Source of the DNA: an uncultured Jannaschia sp.
GTDB taxonomy: Bacteria > Pseudomonadota > Alphaproteobacteria > Rhodobacterales > Rhodobacteraceae
Direction: 5' to 3'
Assembly (NCBI RefSeq): GCF_947494055.1
Contig: NZ_CANLTR010000005.1
Coordinates: 186,001-250,000 of the forward strand
DNA length: 64,000 bases
Part shown: positions 1 to 9,501 of the stretch, piece by piece
Position numbering within the stretch: the first letter of the stretch is position 1
How the letters are laid out: every line of letters begins with the position of its first letter
Translations under genes and position numbers: made by a program
The notes under the pieces: generated by a model
The model's database searches: none
Told to the model about the DNA's origin: nothing
The model's input: the letters and a program-made list of their open reading frames with translations, nothing else

Positions 1-1
1 A

Positions 2-862
2 CAGCTGATGATCCGCAACACCGACCAGCGATCCAGGGATTACGGCGACATCGCCGAGAAGTTCCGTCCCGGTCACGCCGACATCACCTACTGGCAGAAA
101 TACGGCATCCGGGATTACCGCGGCGGCGGCCGGTCCAGCGCGCGGGAGACGGCGGCCCGTGTCGCGGCGGGCGGCGTGGCGCGAGCGGCGCTGAGCGCGC
201 TGCTGCCGCAGGTGCGGATCACCGGCTACATGGTGGCGATGGGGCCGCTCGACATCGACCGCGCGCGCTTCGACTGGAACGAGATCGGACGTAACGACTT
301 CTGGTGTCCCGACCCCATTGCTGCCGAGGCCTTTGCCGAGCATCTCGACTGGCTGCGGCGCGACGATCACAATTCGGTCGGCGCCATCATCGAATGCGTG
401 GCGCGGGGCCTGCCCGCGGGGCTCGGCGCCCCGGTCTACGGCAAGCTCGACACCGATCTGGCCGCCGCGATGATGTCGATCAACGCGGTCAAGGGCGTCG
501 AGATCGGGGAGGGAATGCATGCTGCGCGCCTGACCGGGCGCGACAACGCGGACGAGATCGCGATGGGACCGGACGGACCGGTCTATTCGTCCAACCACGC
601 AGGCGGCATCCTCGGTGGGATCAGCACCGGACAGGACGTGGTGGTGCGCTTCGCGGTGAAGCCCACCTCCTCGATCCTGTCGGAGCGGAGGACGATCACC
701 CGGTCGGGCGAGGCGACGACGATCGTCACCAAGGGCCGCCACGACCCCTGTGTCGGTATCCGCGCCGTCCCGGTGGCGGAGGCGATGATGGCTTGCGTCG
801 TGCTGGACCATTACCTGCTGCATCGCGGACAGGTCGGGGATGCCGGCGGACGGATCGGCTGA
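2..862 (+). CDS. aroC: Chorismate synthase, 5'-truncated by window edge
   Basis: Carboxy-terminal part of chorismate synthase, which converts 5-enolpyruvylshikimate-3-phosphate to chorismate with reduced FMN, the last common step of aromatic amino acid synthesis. The reading frame is open from the first bases, so the true start lies outside the window; the first visible Met (position 8) is internal, because the conserved stretch [14 protein letters not shown] follows directly and a full protein is about 360 residues. Other family signatures visible are [10 protein letters not shown], the EIGEG segment, [12 protein letters not shown] and the MVAMGP-like region. The stop is at 860-862. No linked aromatic genes are visible. 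Assignment is secure; only the length is incomplete. Confidence 0.95.
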   Translation, partial: QLMIRNTDQRSRDYGDIAEKFRPGHADITYWQKYGIRDYRGGGRSSARETAARVAAGGVARAALSALLPQVRITGYMVAMGPLDIDRARFDWNEIGRNDFWCPDPIAAEAFAEHLDWLRRDDHNSVGAIIECVARGLPAGLGAPVYGKLDTDLAAAMMSINAVKGVEIGEGMHAARLTGRDNADEIAMGPDGPVYSSNHAGGILGGISTGQDVVVRFAVKPTSSILSERRTITRSGEATTIVTKGRHDPCVGIRAVPVAEAMMACVVLDHYLLHRGQVGDAGGRIG

Positions 863-940
863 GGTCCGTCGGCATCGACGCTCCAAGCAAGATTCGATTT
901 CGAGCGGTATCCGGATCTGACGGACGCGTCCGGACGATGG

Positions 941-1813
941 TCAGGCGCGGTTCAAGCGCGAGATCTGGACCGCAAGGATGCCGAGCGTGATGACGATCAC
1001 GCCGACCACGTCGAGCGGACCCAGCCGCTCGCCGAGCAGCAGCCACGCGATCAGCACGCCGAAGAACGGGTTGAGGAAGTGGAACGTCGCGGCCGGGGTC
1101 GCGCCGATCCGTCCAACCAGAAGGAACCAGACGAAGGTGGCCGTCAGGCCCGGCACCAGCGTCGTGTAGGTGAAGGCGAGCGCCAGCCGCGGCGTCCATG
1201 TCACGTCCCAGGTCTCGAGCGCCAGCCCGGCAGGCAGGAGCGCAACCGAGCCCACGAGCATCTGCAGGCCCACGATCATCAGCAGGTTGCCGCCCCCTGC
1301 CGACGCCCCGCGCACCGCTAGCGTCGCCACGGTCAACGCGATCATTCCGACGAGGCAGAGTACGATTCCAAGAAGGTCTGCCCCGCCCTGCAGCCGCGTG
1401 CCCATGATGAGGATCACGCCGACTGCGCCTGCAATCAGTCCCACGACTCCCAGCAAGCGTGTGCGCTCCGAGAACAGGACCCAGCTCGCCAGCGCGACGG
1501 TGAGTGGCAAGCAGGAGGCGATGATCGCGGCGAGCGACGCCTCGATCCACTGCATCGCGACGAAGTTGAGACCGAGGTAGAGCGCGTTCTGGCAAAGTCC
1601 GAAGACGACGACCGCACGCCATTGCGTCTTCGTCAGACGGATCCGCTGCCCCATCAGCAGGGCCGCTCCGACCCCGATGATGCCCGCGATCCCGAAACGC
1701 AGGACGAGGGCGAGGATCGGTGGCGCCTCCGACACGATGATCCGGGCGAAGCTAAACGCCGAGGACCACATCAGCGCGAAGAGCAATCCGTAGAGAAGGG
1801 CGCGAAGGTCCAT
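941..1813 (-). CDS. EamA/DMT-family membrane transporter
   Basis: A 290-residue integral membrane protein of the drug/metabolite transporter superfamily, built from two EamA repeats of about five helices each. The amino-terminal helix (LLYGLLFALMWSSAFSFARIIV) and the later GRIGATPAATFHFLNPFFGVLIAWLLLGE segment are typical of the two repeats: the second ends in the 'P..F..L......GE' pattern. Substrate cannot be told from sequence; relatives export amino acids or metabolites. It lies alone, convergent with aroC and about 77 bp downstream of the HU gene on the same strand. Confidence 0.85.
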   Translation of the reverse strand: MDLRALLYGLLFALMWSSAFSFARIIVSEAPPILALVLRFGIAGIIGVGAALLMGQRIRLTKTQWRAVVVFGLCQNALYLGLNFVAMQWIEASLAAIIASCLPLTVALASWVLFSERTRLLGVVGLIAGAVGVILIMGTRLQGGADLLGIVLCLVGMIALTVATLAVRGASAGGGNLLMIVGLQMLVGSVALLPAGLALETWDVTWTPRLALAFTYTTLVPGLTATFVWFLLVGRIGATPAATFHFLNPFFGVLIAWLLLGERLGPLDVVGVIVITLGILAVQISRLNRA

Positions 1814-1890
1814 GCGAAGCTCGATGTTGCGGGCACGAAAAAGGGCCGCCTGATCGGCGACCCCCGGTGGATCGATCGGTGGCGGGCGGC

Positions 1891-2181
1891 TTAGCCGTTC
1901 ACGGATTCCTTGAGCGCCTTCGCAATGGTCATTTTCACGACCTTGTCGGCATCCTTCTTGAACTGCTCGCCGGTGGCCGGGTTGCGAACCATCCGCTCGG
2001 GACGTTCACGGCACATGATCTTGCCCACGCCGGGAAGCGTAACGGCGCCACCGTTGGAGACCTCGTCGGTGATGATCCCGGTCAGCGCATCCAGCGCATT
2101 CGAAGCGGTCTTCTTGTCGGATTCCATCTTGTCGGCGAGCGCGGCGACGAGTTGCGTCTTCGTCATCGGTTTGTTGGCCAT
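1891..2181 (-). CDS. HU-family DNA-binding protein
   Basis: A 96-residue histone-like protein of the HU/IHF family, which bends and compacts DNA. The start MTKTQLVAALADK is the usual first helix after a five-residue leader. The body GGAVTLPGVGKIMCRERPERMVRNPATGEQF carries the beta-arm with the conserved RNPATGE motif, which inserts its Pro into the minor groove. It is slightly longer than the classical 90 residues and lacks the heterodimer signatures of IhfA or IhfB, so a homodimeric HU is likely. A Shine-Dalgarno-like GGGGAGAAG lies just upstream of the ATG. It looks monocistronic. Confidence 0.93.
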   Translation of the reverse strand: MANKPMTKTQLVAALADKMESDKKTASNALDALTGIITDEVSNGGAVTLPGVGKIMCRERPERMVRNPATGEQFKKDADKVVKMTIAKALKESVNG

Positions 2182-2290
2182 GTGGTTCTTCTCCCCGGGG
2201 GCTGGTGATTTGCTGGAAACCTTAGACCGGGAAATCAGGCCCTCACAAGAATTAGCATGCCGGTTTCGGCGGAATCGCCAAGAAATTGCC

Positions 2291-3772
2291 CTAAAGGAAG
2301 GCTGTTTCCTCGAAACTGCGCAACTTCCGGCTGTGCAGGCGTTCCAGAGGCATTTCCCGAAGCGATTCCATCGCCTTGATTCCGATCAGAAGATGCCGGC
2401 TCACCTGAGTGCGGTAGAAGGACGAGGCCATGCCAGGAAGCTTCAGTTCGCCGTGGAGCGGCTTGTCGCTGACGCAGAGAAGCGTGCCGTAGGGCACCCG
2501 GAAGCGGAACCCGTTGGCCGCGATCGTAGCGCTTTCCATGTCGAGGGCGACGGCGCGCGACTGGGAGAGGCGCTGCACCGGGCCGGCCTGCTCGCGCAGC
2601 TCCCAGTTGCGGTTGTCGATCGTGGCCACCGTGCCCGTGCGCATGATGCGCTTCAGTTCGTAGCCCTCGAGCGCGGTGACGGATTCCACCGCCTCCTCCA
2701 GCGCGACCTGCACCTCGGCCAGCGCCGGGATCGGCACCCAGATCGGCAGATCGTCGTCGAGGACATGGTCCTCCCGCAAATAGGCGTGGGCCAGGACGAA
2801 ATCGCCGAGCGATTGCGAGTTCCGCAGCCCCGCGCAATGCCCCACCATCAGCCAGACATGCGGGCGCAGGACGGCGATGTGGTCGGTGGCCGTCTTGGCG
2901 TTGGAGGGGCCGACGCCGATATTGACGAGCGTGATCCCCTGGCTGTCGTCGCGCGTCAGGTGGTAGGTCGGCATCTGCGGCATCTTCGGCGGATCGACCA
3001 TCGGTGCGTCGGGATCGTCCGGCGTCACCCGCTGGCCCAGAGGGCCGATCAGCTCGCGGTAGCCCGAATCCGGGTCGCGCAGGGCGGCACGGGCATAGGC
3101 CACGAATTCCTCGACGTAGAACTGGTAGTTCGTGAACAGGACATGGTTCTGGAAATCGGACGGGTCGGTCGCGGTGTAATGCGCCAGCCGGGCCAGCGAG
3201 TAATCGACACGTTGGGCGGTAAAGGGGGCGAGCGGCCGCGCCCCGTCCTCGTAGGTGAAGCCTACGCCGTTCACGATGGCGTCGTTCGTGGTGTTGAGAT
3301 CGGGCACGTCGAACACGTCGCGCATCAGGAACGGCAGGACGCCGTCCTGCGGCACGGTCACGTCGGCGTCGCCCAGCACCGCGAAATGGATCGGGATCGC
3401 CGTCCGCGACGGTCCGACCGTGACCGGCACGTCGTGCGAGCGCATCAACAGGTCGAGCTGCTGCGTCAGGTAGTTCGCGAACAGGTCCGGCCGGGTGATC
3501 GTCGCCGCGTACTGTCCCGGCTCGGCGACGTGACCGAATGACAGGCGGCTATCGGTGCGTGCGAAGCTCGTCGTGGTGATGCGCACCTCGGGATAGAAGG
3601 CGCGGTAGCGACAATCCGGCAACCCGTCGGTCACCGCCTCCCGGAAGGCCCGGCGCAGGAAGTCCGTCGCCTCCTGATAAAGCCGGCGCAGTTCGGCCAC
3701 GGCTTCGGCGCCGTCGGTGAAGCGCCGGGGTTCCGACAGGTCGGGCGTGCGGATCGCGGTCTTGCGGGTCAT
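2291..3772 (-). CDS. amn: AMP nucleosidase
   Basis: A 493-residue protein close to the length of E. coli Amn, which hydrolyses AMP to adenine and ribose 5-phosphate. The carboxy-terminal half has the nucleoside-phosphorylase-like core: the stretch around NIGVGPSNAKTATDHIAVLRP, then VWLMVGHCAGLRNSQSLGDFVLAHAYLREDHVLDDD, and ALDMESATIAANGFRFRVPYGTLLCVSDKPLHGE with the catalytic/binding region DMES. Its start overlaps the stop of the adenine deaminase gene by 4 bp (ATGA), so the two are translationally coupled. The coupling makes biochemical sense: this enzyme makes adenine and its neighbour deaminates it to hypoxanthine. Confidence 0.94.
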   Translation of the reverse strand: MTRKTAIRTPDLSEPRRFTDGAEAVAELRRLYQEATDFLRRAFREAVTDGLPDCRYRAFYPEVRITTTSFARTDSRLSFGHVAEPGQYAATITRPDLFANYLTQQLDLLMRSHDVPVTVGPSRTAIPIHFAVLGDADVTVPQDGVLPFLMRDVFDVPDLNTTNDAIVNGVGFTYEDGARPLAPFTAQRVDYSLARLAHYTATDPSDFQNHVLFTNYQFYVEEFVAYARAALRDPDSGYRELIGPLGQRVTPDDPDAPMVDPPKMPQMPTYHLTRDDSQGITLVNIGVGPSNAKTATDHIAVLRPHVWLMVGHCAGLRNSQSLGDFVLAHAYLREDHVLDDDLPIWVPIPALAEVQVALEEAVESVTALEGYELKRIMRTGTVATIDNRNWELREQAGPVQRLSQSRAVALDMESATIAANGFRFRVPYGTLLCVSDKPLHGELKLPGMASSFYRTQVSRHLLIGIKAMESLREMPLERLHSRKLRSFEETAFL

Positions 3773-5595
3773 GCGGTCTCGATCAGGTCGGTCAGGGCGA
3801 ATTGGGTGACGTCCACGAGGCCCAGATCGCTGATCCGGAGGTCCGGGATCACGACGAGGGCCAGCAGTGAATGCTGCATGTAGGCGTTGTTGAGCGTGCA
3901 GCCCGCGTCGCGCATGGCCGCGCCGAGCGCCTGTGCCGCGTCCGCCACCTGCCGCGCCGGGCTGTCGGACATGAGGCCGGCGATGGGCAGCCGCACCAGC
4001 GCGCGCTCCGTGCCCTCCGCCCAGAGCGTCACGCCGCCACCCACCTCGGCCAGACGATTTGCAGCCAGCGCCATCTGTTCGCGGCAGGTACCGACGACGA
4101 TCATGTGGTGGCTGTCATGGGCGACGGTCGAGGCCATCGCCACGCGCCCTGTATAGCCGAATCCCTCGACGAAGGCGTTCGTCACGCCACCGGTGCCGCG
4201 GTGCCGCTCGACCAGCGCGATCTGACAGGTCGCGCCCGTCGCCTCGACCCGCCCGTCGCGGACCGGAAGCCTGCGGCTCAGCGCCCGGGTCGGTGCCTGG
4301 TTCTCGACCACACCGATGACCCGGACGCGCACTTCTTCCACACCTTCCGGCGCCGGAATCACGAAATCGCTTGCGGAGAGCGTCCTGCCGAGACGGACCG
4401 TGTTCCGCGCCCTCTCCGGCCAGGCGTAATGCGGGCAATCGACGATCATCTCGCCGTCCCGCGCCACCGTTTGCCCCAGAGCGATGACCCGCTCGACCGG
4501 CAGACTGCGCAGGTCCGGAGTCAGGATCAGGTCGGCCCGGCGGCCCGGCGCGATCGAGCCCAGTTCCCGTTCCATCCCGAAATGCGTCGCGGTGTTGATC
4601 GTGCACATCTGCAGCGCCACCAGCGGGTCACAGCCGCATTCGACGGCGTGTCGATAGACGCGATCCATGTGACCGTCGTGGACCAGCGTGCCGGCCATGC
4701 AATCGTCGGTACAGAGGATGAAGCCGCGCGGGTCGAGGCCCCGTTCCGTCACGGCGGTGATCTGGCGCTCGACATCGTGCCAGGCGCTGCCCAGCCGCAT
4801 CATCGACCGCATCCCCTGCCGGACGCGGGCAACGGCATCGGCCTCGCAGGTCCCCTCATGATCGTCGGCCGGCCCGCCCGCTGCATAGGCGTGGAAGTCG
4901 GAGCCAAGGTCAGGGGAGGCGTAGTGGCCGCCAATCGTGTGCCCGGCCCGCGCGGTCGCCGCCATTTCGGCCAGCATCTTCGGGTCGCCCGCGACGACGC
5001 CGGGGAAATTCATCATCTCGCCCAGTCCCACGATACCGGGCCAGCCCATCGCCTCGGCCACGTCCTCGGGCGTGATCTCGTGCCCCGTCGTCTCGAGGCC
5101 GGGGGCGGAAGGGGCGCAGGAGGGCATCTGAACGAACATCGAGCAGGGCTGCATCCGCGCCTCGTCGTGCATCATCCGCACGCCTTCGAGGCCCAGCACG
5201 TTGGCGATCTCGTGCGGATCGGTGAACATCGCGGTCGTGCCGTGCGGCAGGACGGCGGCGCAGAACTCCGCCGGCGTCAGCATCCCGCTCTCGACATGCA
5301 TGTGCGCGTCGCAGAGGCCCGGAATCACGTAGCGTCCGGCGGCGTCGATCACCTCCGTTTCCGGGCCGATGCAATGGCTCGCATCCGGGCCGACATAGGC
5401 GAAGCGGCCGTATGCGATGGCGATTTCCCAGTCCAGCACCTCGCGGGTCTGGACAAGCACCACGCGCCCGCCGCGGATCACCGTCTCGGCCGGCGCGCGG
5501 CCGGCGGCGATGGCGATGAGGTCGGCGGCCGCATCGGGCCAGGAGGGAAGCGTCTCGGGCGACATGGCGAAACGTGTCACGGGCGGGCGGCGCAC
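3769..5595 (-). CDS. ade: Adenine deaminase
   Basis: A 608-residue adenine deaminase of the amidohydrolase superfamily, converting adenine to hypoxanthine and ammonia with a metal centre. Visible: GLCDAHMHVESGMLTP with the metal-binding HxH (HMH), the phrase HGTTAMFTDPHEIANVLG, the DD pair in FILCTDDCMAGTL, and the carboxy-terminal domain with AHDSHHMIVVGT typical of Ade. I took the GTG at 5595, because GAGG lies 8 nt upstream; an ATG at 5565 (MSPETLPS) is the alternative and would give about 598 residues. It lies 10 bp downstream of the ureidoglycine aminohydrolase gene and overlaps amn by 4 bp. Confidence 0.93.
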   Translation of the reverse strand: MRRPPVTRFAMSPETLPSWPDAAADLIAIAAGRAPAETVIRGGRVVLVQTREVLDWEIAIAYGRFAYVGPDASHCIGPETEVIDAAGRYVIPGLCDAHMHVESGMLTPAEFCAAVLPHGTTAMFTDPHEIANVLGLEGVRMMHDEARMQPCSMFVQMPSCAPSAPGLETTGHEITPEDVAEAMGWPGIVGLGEMMNFPGVVAGDPKMLAEMAATARAGHTIGGHYASPDLGSDFHAYAAGGPADDHEGTCEADAVARVRQGMRSMMRLGSAWHDVERQITAVTERGLDPRGFILCTDDCMAGTLVHDGHMDRVYRHAVECGCDPLVALQMCTINTATHFGMERELGSIAPGRRADLILTPDLRSLPVERVIALGQTVARDGEMIVDCPHYAWPERARNTVRLGRTLSASDFVIPAPEGVEEVRVRVIGVVENQAPTRALSRRLPVRDGRVEATGATCQIALVERHRGTGGVTNAFVEGFGYTGRVAMASTVAHDSHHMIVVGTCREQMALAANRLAEVGGGVTLWAEGTERALVRLPIAGLMSDSPARQVADAAQALGAAMRDAGCTLNNAYMQHSLLALVVIPDLRISDLGLVDVTQFALTDLIETA

Positions 5596-5605
5596 GCAAC
5601 CGGCC

Positions 5606-6436
5606 TCAGCCGCGCCGTGGAAGGGCCATGTGCCGGTTGACGTCCTTGTAGAGCAGGTATCGGAACGGCCCCGGCCCGCCCGCGTAGCAGGCCTGCGGGC
5701 AGAAGGCGCGGAGCCACATGTAGTCGCCGGCCTCCACCTCGACCCAGTCGGCGTTGAGCCGGTAGACTGCCTTGCCCTCGAGGACGTAAAGCCCGTGCTC
5801 CATCACATGCGTCTCGAGAAACGGGATCACCGCGCCGGGCTGCAACGTGACGATGGTGACGTGCATGTCGTGGCGCAGGTCGGCCGGATCGACGAAGCGC
5901 GTCGTGGCCCAGCGGCCGTCGGTGCCCGGCATCGGGGTGGGCGCGACCTCGCCGTCGCTGGTGACGACGGGATCGGGCTGCGGCAGACCCTCGACCGCCT
6001 CGTAAGCCTTCCGGATCCAGTGGAACCGTGCCGGTCCGTCGCCGGTGGCGCGCAGGGTCCAGTCGCAGCCAGGCGGCAGGTAGGCGTAGCCGCCCGCACC
6101 GAGTGCATGCGACGCGCCGCCGATCCTGAGCGCAAGCGTGCCGCCCACGACGAAGAGCGTGCCTTCCGCCCCCGGATCCGGTTCGGGCCGGTCGCTGCCG
6201 CCGCCGGGGGCGACCTCCATCACGTAGTGGCTGAACGTCTCGGCGAAGCCCGAGAGCGGCCGCGCGATCACCCAGAGCCGCGTGTCCTCCCAGAACGGCA
6301 GCGCGCTTGTCGTGATGTCGCGCATCGTGCCGCGCGGGATAACCGCATAGGCCTCGGTGAAGACCGCGCGGTCGGTAAGCAAGTCCGTCTGCGGCGGGTG
6401 CCCGCCGAGCCGGGTGAAGTAGGAACGATCTTTCAT
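5606..6436 (-). CDS. allE: (S)-ureidoglycine aminohydrolase (bicupin)
   Basis: A bicupin of about 276 residues related to AllE/YlbA, which releases ammonia from (S)-ureidoglycine to give ureidoglycolate in allantoin breakdown. The carboxy-terminal cupin has ETHVMEHGLYVLEGKAVYRLNADWVEVEAGDYMWLRAFCPQACYAGG; its Glu, two His and Gln positions match the Mn-binding set of AllE, and the tail YLLYKDVNRHM is the family ending. I chose ATG 6436 (MKDRSYFTRLGG) because the homologous region begins there; a TTG at 6490 behind GGGGAAAGG would add 18 residues. It is commonly mislabelled as allantoicase. It sits between the Crp-type regulator and ade on the same strand. Confidence 0.88.
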   Translation of the reverse strand: MKDRSYFTRLGGHPPQTDLLTDRAVFTEAYAVIPRGTMRDITTSALPFWEDTRLWVIARPLSGFAETFSHYVMEVAPGGGSDRPEPDPGAEGTLFVVGGTLALRIGGASHALGAGGYAYLPPGCDWTLRATGDGPARFHWIRKAYEAVEGLPQPDPVVTSDGEVAPTPMPGTDGRWATTRFVDPADLRHDMHVTIVTLQPGAVIPFLETHVMEHGLYVLEGKAVYRLNADWVEVEAGDYMWLRAFCPQACYAGGPGPFRYLLYKDVNRHMALPRRG

Positions 6437-6511
6437 GCGTATTCCGTCTGGGGCCTCCGGCACGATGTGATGCCGAAGCGTCCCTGCCAAGCCTTTCCCC
6501 GCATTCGCGCT

Positions 6512-7297
6512 TCAGACGTGTTCGAGTTGCAAGAAGGTCGGGTCGAAATGGCCGATCCGCTGCAACGCGTCGCGGTCCCGGATCGTGACCCGCCGGTTGC
6601 GGATCACGCAACAGTCGGCCTCGCGCAGGTCGCGCAGCACACGGTTGACGTGAACGGAGGTCATCCCGCAGGCCGCCCCGATCTGCGCCTGCGTCAGCGG
6701 CAGGTCGAAGGTCGATCGCACGACCGTATTCGCCTGCCGCAGGCGGACGTCCATCTCAGCGAGGAAGTTCGCGACCCGGGACATGCCGCGCAGGGCACCG
6801 ATCCGGAACGACCAGTAGCGATGGATTGCCGCGTCGATGATCGTCATGCCCCAGAGCGCGATCATCATGTCCGGCTCGGTCCGGACCAGCTCGGACAGTG
6901 CCGCGTGCGGAAAGACCGCCATCCTCACGTCGCTGACCGCTCGGACCTCATGATCCAGGACACCGATCGGAAAGCCGTGCAGGTCGACGAAGTCGCCGGG
7001 CACCTGCAAGCCGACGAGTTGCGTGACTCCTTCGCCGTCGGAGGCAACATGCCGCCCGATCATGCCGTCGAGAAGCAGGAGACTTTCGGTCAACGGCTCG
7101 TTTCGGCCGGCGATCAGGGCCTTGCACGGCACATCCCGCAACCCGCTGCACTGCATGACCAGACGGTCCCACTGGTCCCGGCTGATCTGATGGCACATGC
7201 CGATCCGTTCGAGGCGTTCGTTCAGAGGGATTCCGGAATGCGTGTTCGTGCCGGGTCGGGGGTGAATGGGCGAGACGGGGTCGGGGTGTGATGCCAT
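6512..7297 (-). CDS. Crp/Fnr-family transcriptional regulator
   Basis: A 261-residue regulator with an amino-terminal cyclic-nucleotide-binding-type beta-barrel (around residues 45-150, including LQVPGDFVDLHGF) and a carboxy-terminal winged helix (LTQAQIGAACGMTSVHVNRVLRDLREADC). It has no evident Fnr-type amino-terminal cysteine cluster, so it is probably not a 4Fe-4S oxygen sensor; its ligand is unknown. It lies 75 bp upstream of allE in the same direction, so it may control the purine genes, though this is inference. Its start overlaps the 3' end of the upstream glycosyltransferase frame by 76 bp. Confidence 0.85.
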   Translation of the reverse strand: MASHPDPVSPIHPRPGTNTHSGIPLNERLERIGMCHQISRDQWDRLVMQCSGLRDVPCKALIAGRNEPLTESLLLLDGMIGRHVASDGEGVTQLVGLQVPGDFVDLHGFPIGVLDHEVRAVSDVRMAVFPHAALSELVRTEPDMMIALWGMTIIDAAIHRYWSFRIGALRGMSRVANFLAEMDVRLRQANTVVRSTFDLPLTQAQIGAACGMTSVHVNRVLRDLREADCCVIRNRRVTIRDRDALQRIGHFDPTFLQLEHV

Positions 7298-8493
7298 GAC
7301 GGCGAACCTGACATGTCGGGCTCCACCGCCAATTGCGGCGAAATGTCGCAGCTACCTATCGCTTGGTAAGTGTCGACCGACAATTCCCTTGTCGTAAAGC
7401 GTTTTGCCGGACGATGCGCTGAAAGACCCTTTCGTACAGTTTCGTACCTTCGTTCGCAGCCGTCGATCATCCGTTCCAGCGTGAAGAGCCGTTCGACCCG
7501 GTTCCGTCCGACGCCGCGCGGGATGGTCAGCGCGTCCTGCACCGCCCGGGCAAGCGCCGGCGCGTCGTCACGGGGGGCGTAGGCCCCGGCCGGGCCGATC
7601 ACCTCGCGCACCGCGCCCATCTCGATCGCGGCGACCGGCAGACCGCAGGCCATCGCCTCGATCGCCGCCAGCCCGAACGGCTCGTCCCAGAGCGGCGTGA
7701 AGAGGAGCACGGAAGCCGCGCCCAGCGTTGCCGCCAAATCCCGGCCGGAGAGATGTCCACCGTAGCGGATCTCGGGACCGAGCCATGGCGCCACCTCGTC
7801 CTGAAAATAGTCCAGATGCTCGATCGCGCCATAGATCGTCAGCGGCACCCCGGCGATGCGCGCGGCCTGCACCGCGAGATGGGTTCCCTTGTTCGGCGTG
7901 ATCCGTCCGATCCAGATCGCCGAGCCGTCGCCTTCGGGCACGAAGGGCCATTGAGCAAGGTCGATGCCGTTGTGGAGGACGCTCGCCTCTTCCGGCGCGC
8001 CCTCGGGCCACCAGCGTCCGCGCTGCAATTCGGAGGTCACGGTGAAGCGCGACCAGGGAGCGGCGCTGTCGTGCACCGCCCGGCGCAGGACAGCGAAGGG
8101 CGGGATGTGCAGCGAGGTGACCATCGGCAGCTGTTCGGCGCGGGCTAGTCGCGGCGGAAAGCGGTGCAGCGAATTGTTGTGGATCACGTCAAACCCGCCA
8201 TCGCGAAGCGCGGCGGCGGCGCGGGCGAAACCGGCATCGACATGATCGTTCAGGATGTCGGTCCCGTGGAAATCGTGCCACGGGAAGCGGCGATCGTAAT
8301 GCTCTTCGAGAACGGGGTGTACGGCCACGCCCGCCGGCGCGCCGGCGGCGCTGTCGCCGCTCGCGAAGAGCGTGACCTCGTGGCCGCGCCGGGCCAGTGC
8401 ATCGGCGAGATGCCAGGAATGGGCTTCCATCCCGCCCATGAAGGGCGGCGCGATCGGGTGGCGCACATGTGCGACGACCGCGATCCGCATCAT
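7222..8493 (-). CDS. GT4-family glycosyltransferase
   Basis: A GT-B fold glycosyltransferase, 423 residues from the ATG at 8493, which overlaps the stop of the GT2 gene as ATGA; ATG 8490 is one codon on. Amino-terminal motif VAHVRHPIAPPFMGGMEAHSWHLADALARRGHEVTLFASGD, the donor-side IWIGRITPNKGTHLAVQAAR, and the nucleotide-binding TPLWDEPFGLAAIEAMACGLPVAA (the E-x7-E motif) are clear. The homologous part ends near ERMIDGCERRYETVRKG. The last 75 or so residues, rich in Pro, Ser and Thr, run on into the Crp-type gene and resemble nothing I know. Sugar donor and acceptor are unknown. Confidence 0.88.
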   Translation of the reverse strand: MMRIAVVAHVRHPIAPPFMGGMEAHSWHLADALARRGHEVTLFASGDSAAGAPAGVAVHPVLEEHYDRRFPWHDFHGTDILNDHVDAGFARAAAALRDGGFDVIHNNSLHRFPPRLARAEQLPMVTSLHIPPFAVLRRAVHDSAAPWSRFTVTSELQRGRWWPEGAPEEASVLHNGIDLAQWPFVPEGDGSAIWIGRITPNKGTHLAVQAARIAGVPLTIYGAIEHLDYFQDEVAPWLGPEIRYGGHLSGRDLAATLGAASVLLFTPLWDEPFGLAAIEAMACGLPVAAIEMGAVREVIGPAGAYAPRDDAPALARAVQDALTIPRGVGRNRVERLFTLERMIDGCERRYETVRKGLSAHRPAKRFTTRELSVDTYQAIGSCDISPQLAVEPDMSGSPSWHHTPTPSRPFTPDPARTRIPESL

Positions 8494-9500
8494 TCGGCGG
8501 CGACGCTTGATGGCGGGGTGAGCAGACCATCCTGTGCTTGGGTCATGCGGGAATGCCGCTCCCGCATGGAGGCGGTTTCCGGTGGCAGGCCCGCGGCGAG
8601 CCGGGCCCGGTCCTCCAGCAATCGGACGACCCGACCGGTCGCCGCGTAGGGCATCTCGGCGGTCTGCTGGCAGAGCGCGAAATCCGCCTGCGACGGCTCG
8701 CGCAGCATGCGCAGGCCCTCCGGCGTGTCGGTGATCAGGCCCATCATGCGGAACGCGTGGAGCCAGTGCTCCATCGTGCGGTGGCCCCATTTCGTGGCGA
8801 ACAGCTCCGCGTTGCGGATGATCGATGGGACGTGATGGATCGGTGGCATGCAATGCGGGTGGTACTGGTGGTAGGCGCGCGCGCCGCGGACCCACCATAT
8901 CGGAATGTCGCGTTCGGCCAGCGTGCGGCCGAAATCCGTGTCCTCGCCGCCGTAGCCCGAGAACCGCTCGTCGAAGCCGCCGGATCGCGCCCAGTCGTCG
9001 CGGTGCATCGCGAAGGTTAGCGACCAGAAGCAACGATAATCGTCGCAGCGCTTGCGGGCCGCCTCGGGCGGTCCCTGCCGGTCGCAATGCCGCACTGCGA
9101 CGGCGTCGAACGCTTCGGTGGACCATCCGGGATCGTTCGCGCCCGCCGGCAGATAGAGAACCTCGCCCATCGTAAGCCCTTCGCCCGCGCGGGTCTGCGC
9201 CGCATAGTCGGCCAGCAGTTCCGGCGCGGGGATGCAATCGACATCGAGGAAGACGAACACGTCCCCGCAGGCCGCCGCCGCGACGGCGTTGCGCGCGCGT
9301 GCGAGCGGCAACTCGTCGCCAGTGATGCGGATCTGGCGGATCGGGAACGGGGTCACGGGCAGATCGTCGTAGAGTTCGTCCTGCATCACCGCGATGACGA
9401 GTTCGCAAGGCGCGACCGTCTGCCGGGTCAGGCCGACGATCATGTTGCGCAGGTGGACGGCCCGGCCGCGCGCGAGGGTCAGGACGGATATCTCGGTCAT
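8490..9500 (-). CDS. GT2-family glycosyltransferase (galactosyltransferase-like)
   Basis: A 336-residue GT-A fold glycosyltransferase. Start MTEISVLTLARGRAVHLRNMIVGL is the usual Rossmann beginning. The metal-binding DxD is DVDC in VFVFLDVDCIPAPELL, and GGFDERFSGYGGEDTDFGRTL matches the carboxy-terminal galactosyltransferase motif (GYGGED). It begins one base after the stop of the MurG-like glycosyltransferase (TGAAATG) and its stop overlaps the next start, so it is part of a coupled operon. The amino-terminal residues encoded further upstream in the open frame are not coding. Acceptor and donor are unknown. Confidence 0.87.
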   Translation of the reverse strand: MTEISVLTLARGRAVHLRNMIVGLTRQTVAPCELVIAVMQDELYDDLPVTPFPIRQIRITGDELPLARARNAVAAAACGDVFVFLDVDCIPAPELLADYAAQTRAGEGLTMGEVLYLPAGANDPGWSTEAFDAVAVRHCDRQGPPEAARKRCDDYRCFWSLTFAMHRDDWARSGGFDERFSGYGGEDTDFGRTLAERDIPIWWVRGARAYHQYHPHCMPPIHHVPSIIRNAELFATKWGHRTMEHWLHAFRMMGLITDTPEGLRMLREPSQADFALCQQTAEMPYAATGRVVRLLEDRARLAAGLPPETASMRERHSRMTQAQDGLLTPPSSVAAE

Positions 9501-9501
9501 T

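Noticed and set aside
7222-9408. A single 728-codon frame covering GT4 and the preceding region
   Set aside because: The part before 8493 is a shadow of the GT2 gene; GT4 homology starts at the ATG overlapping the GT2 stop.
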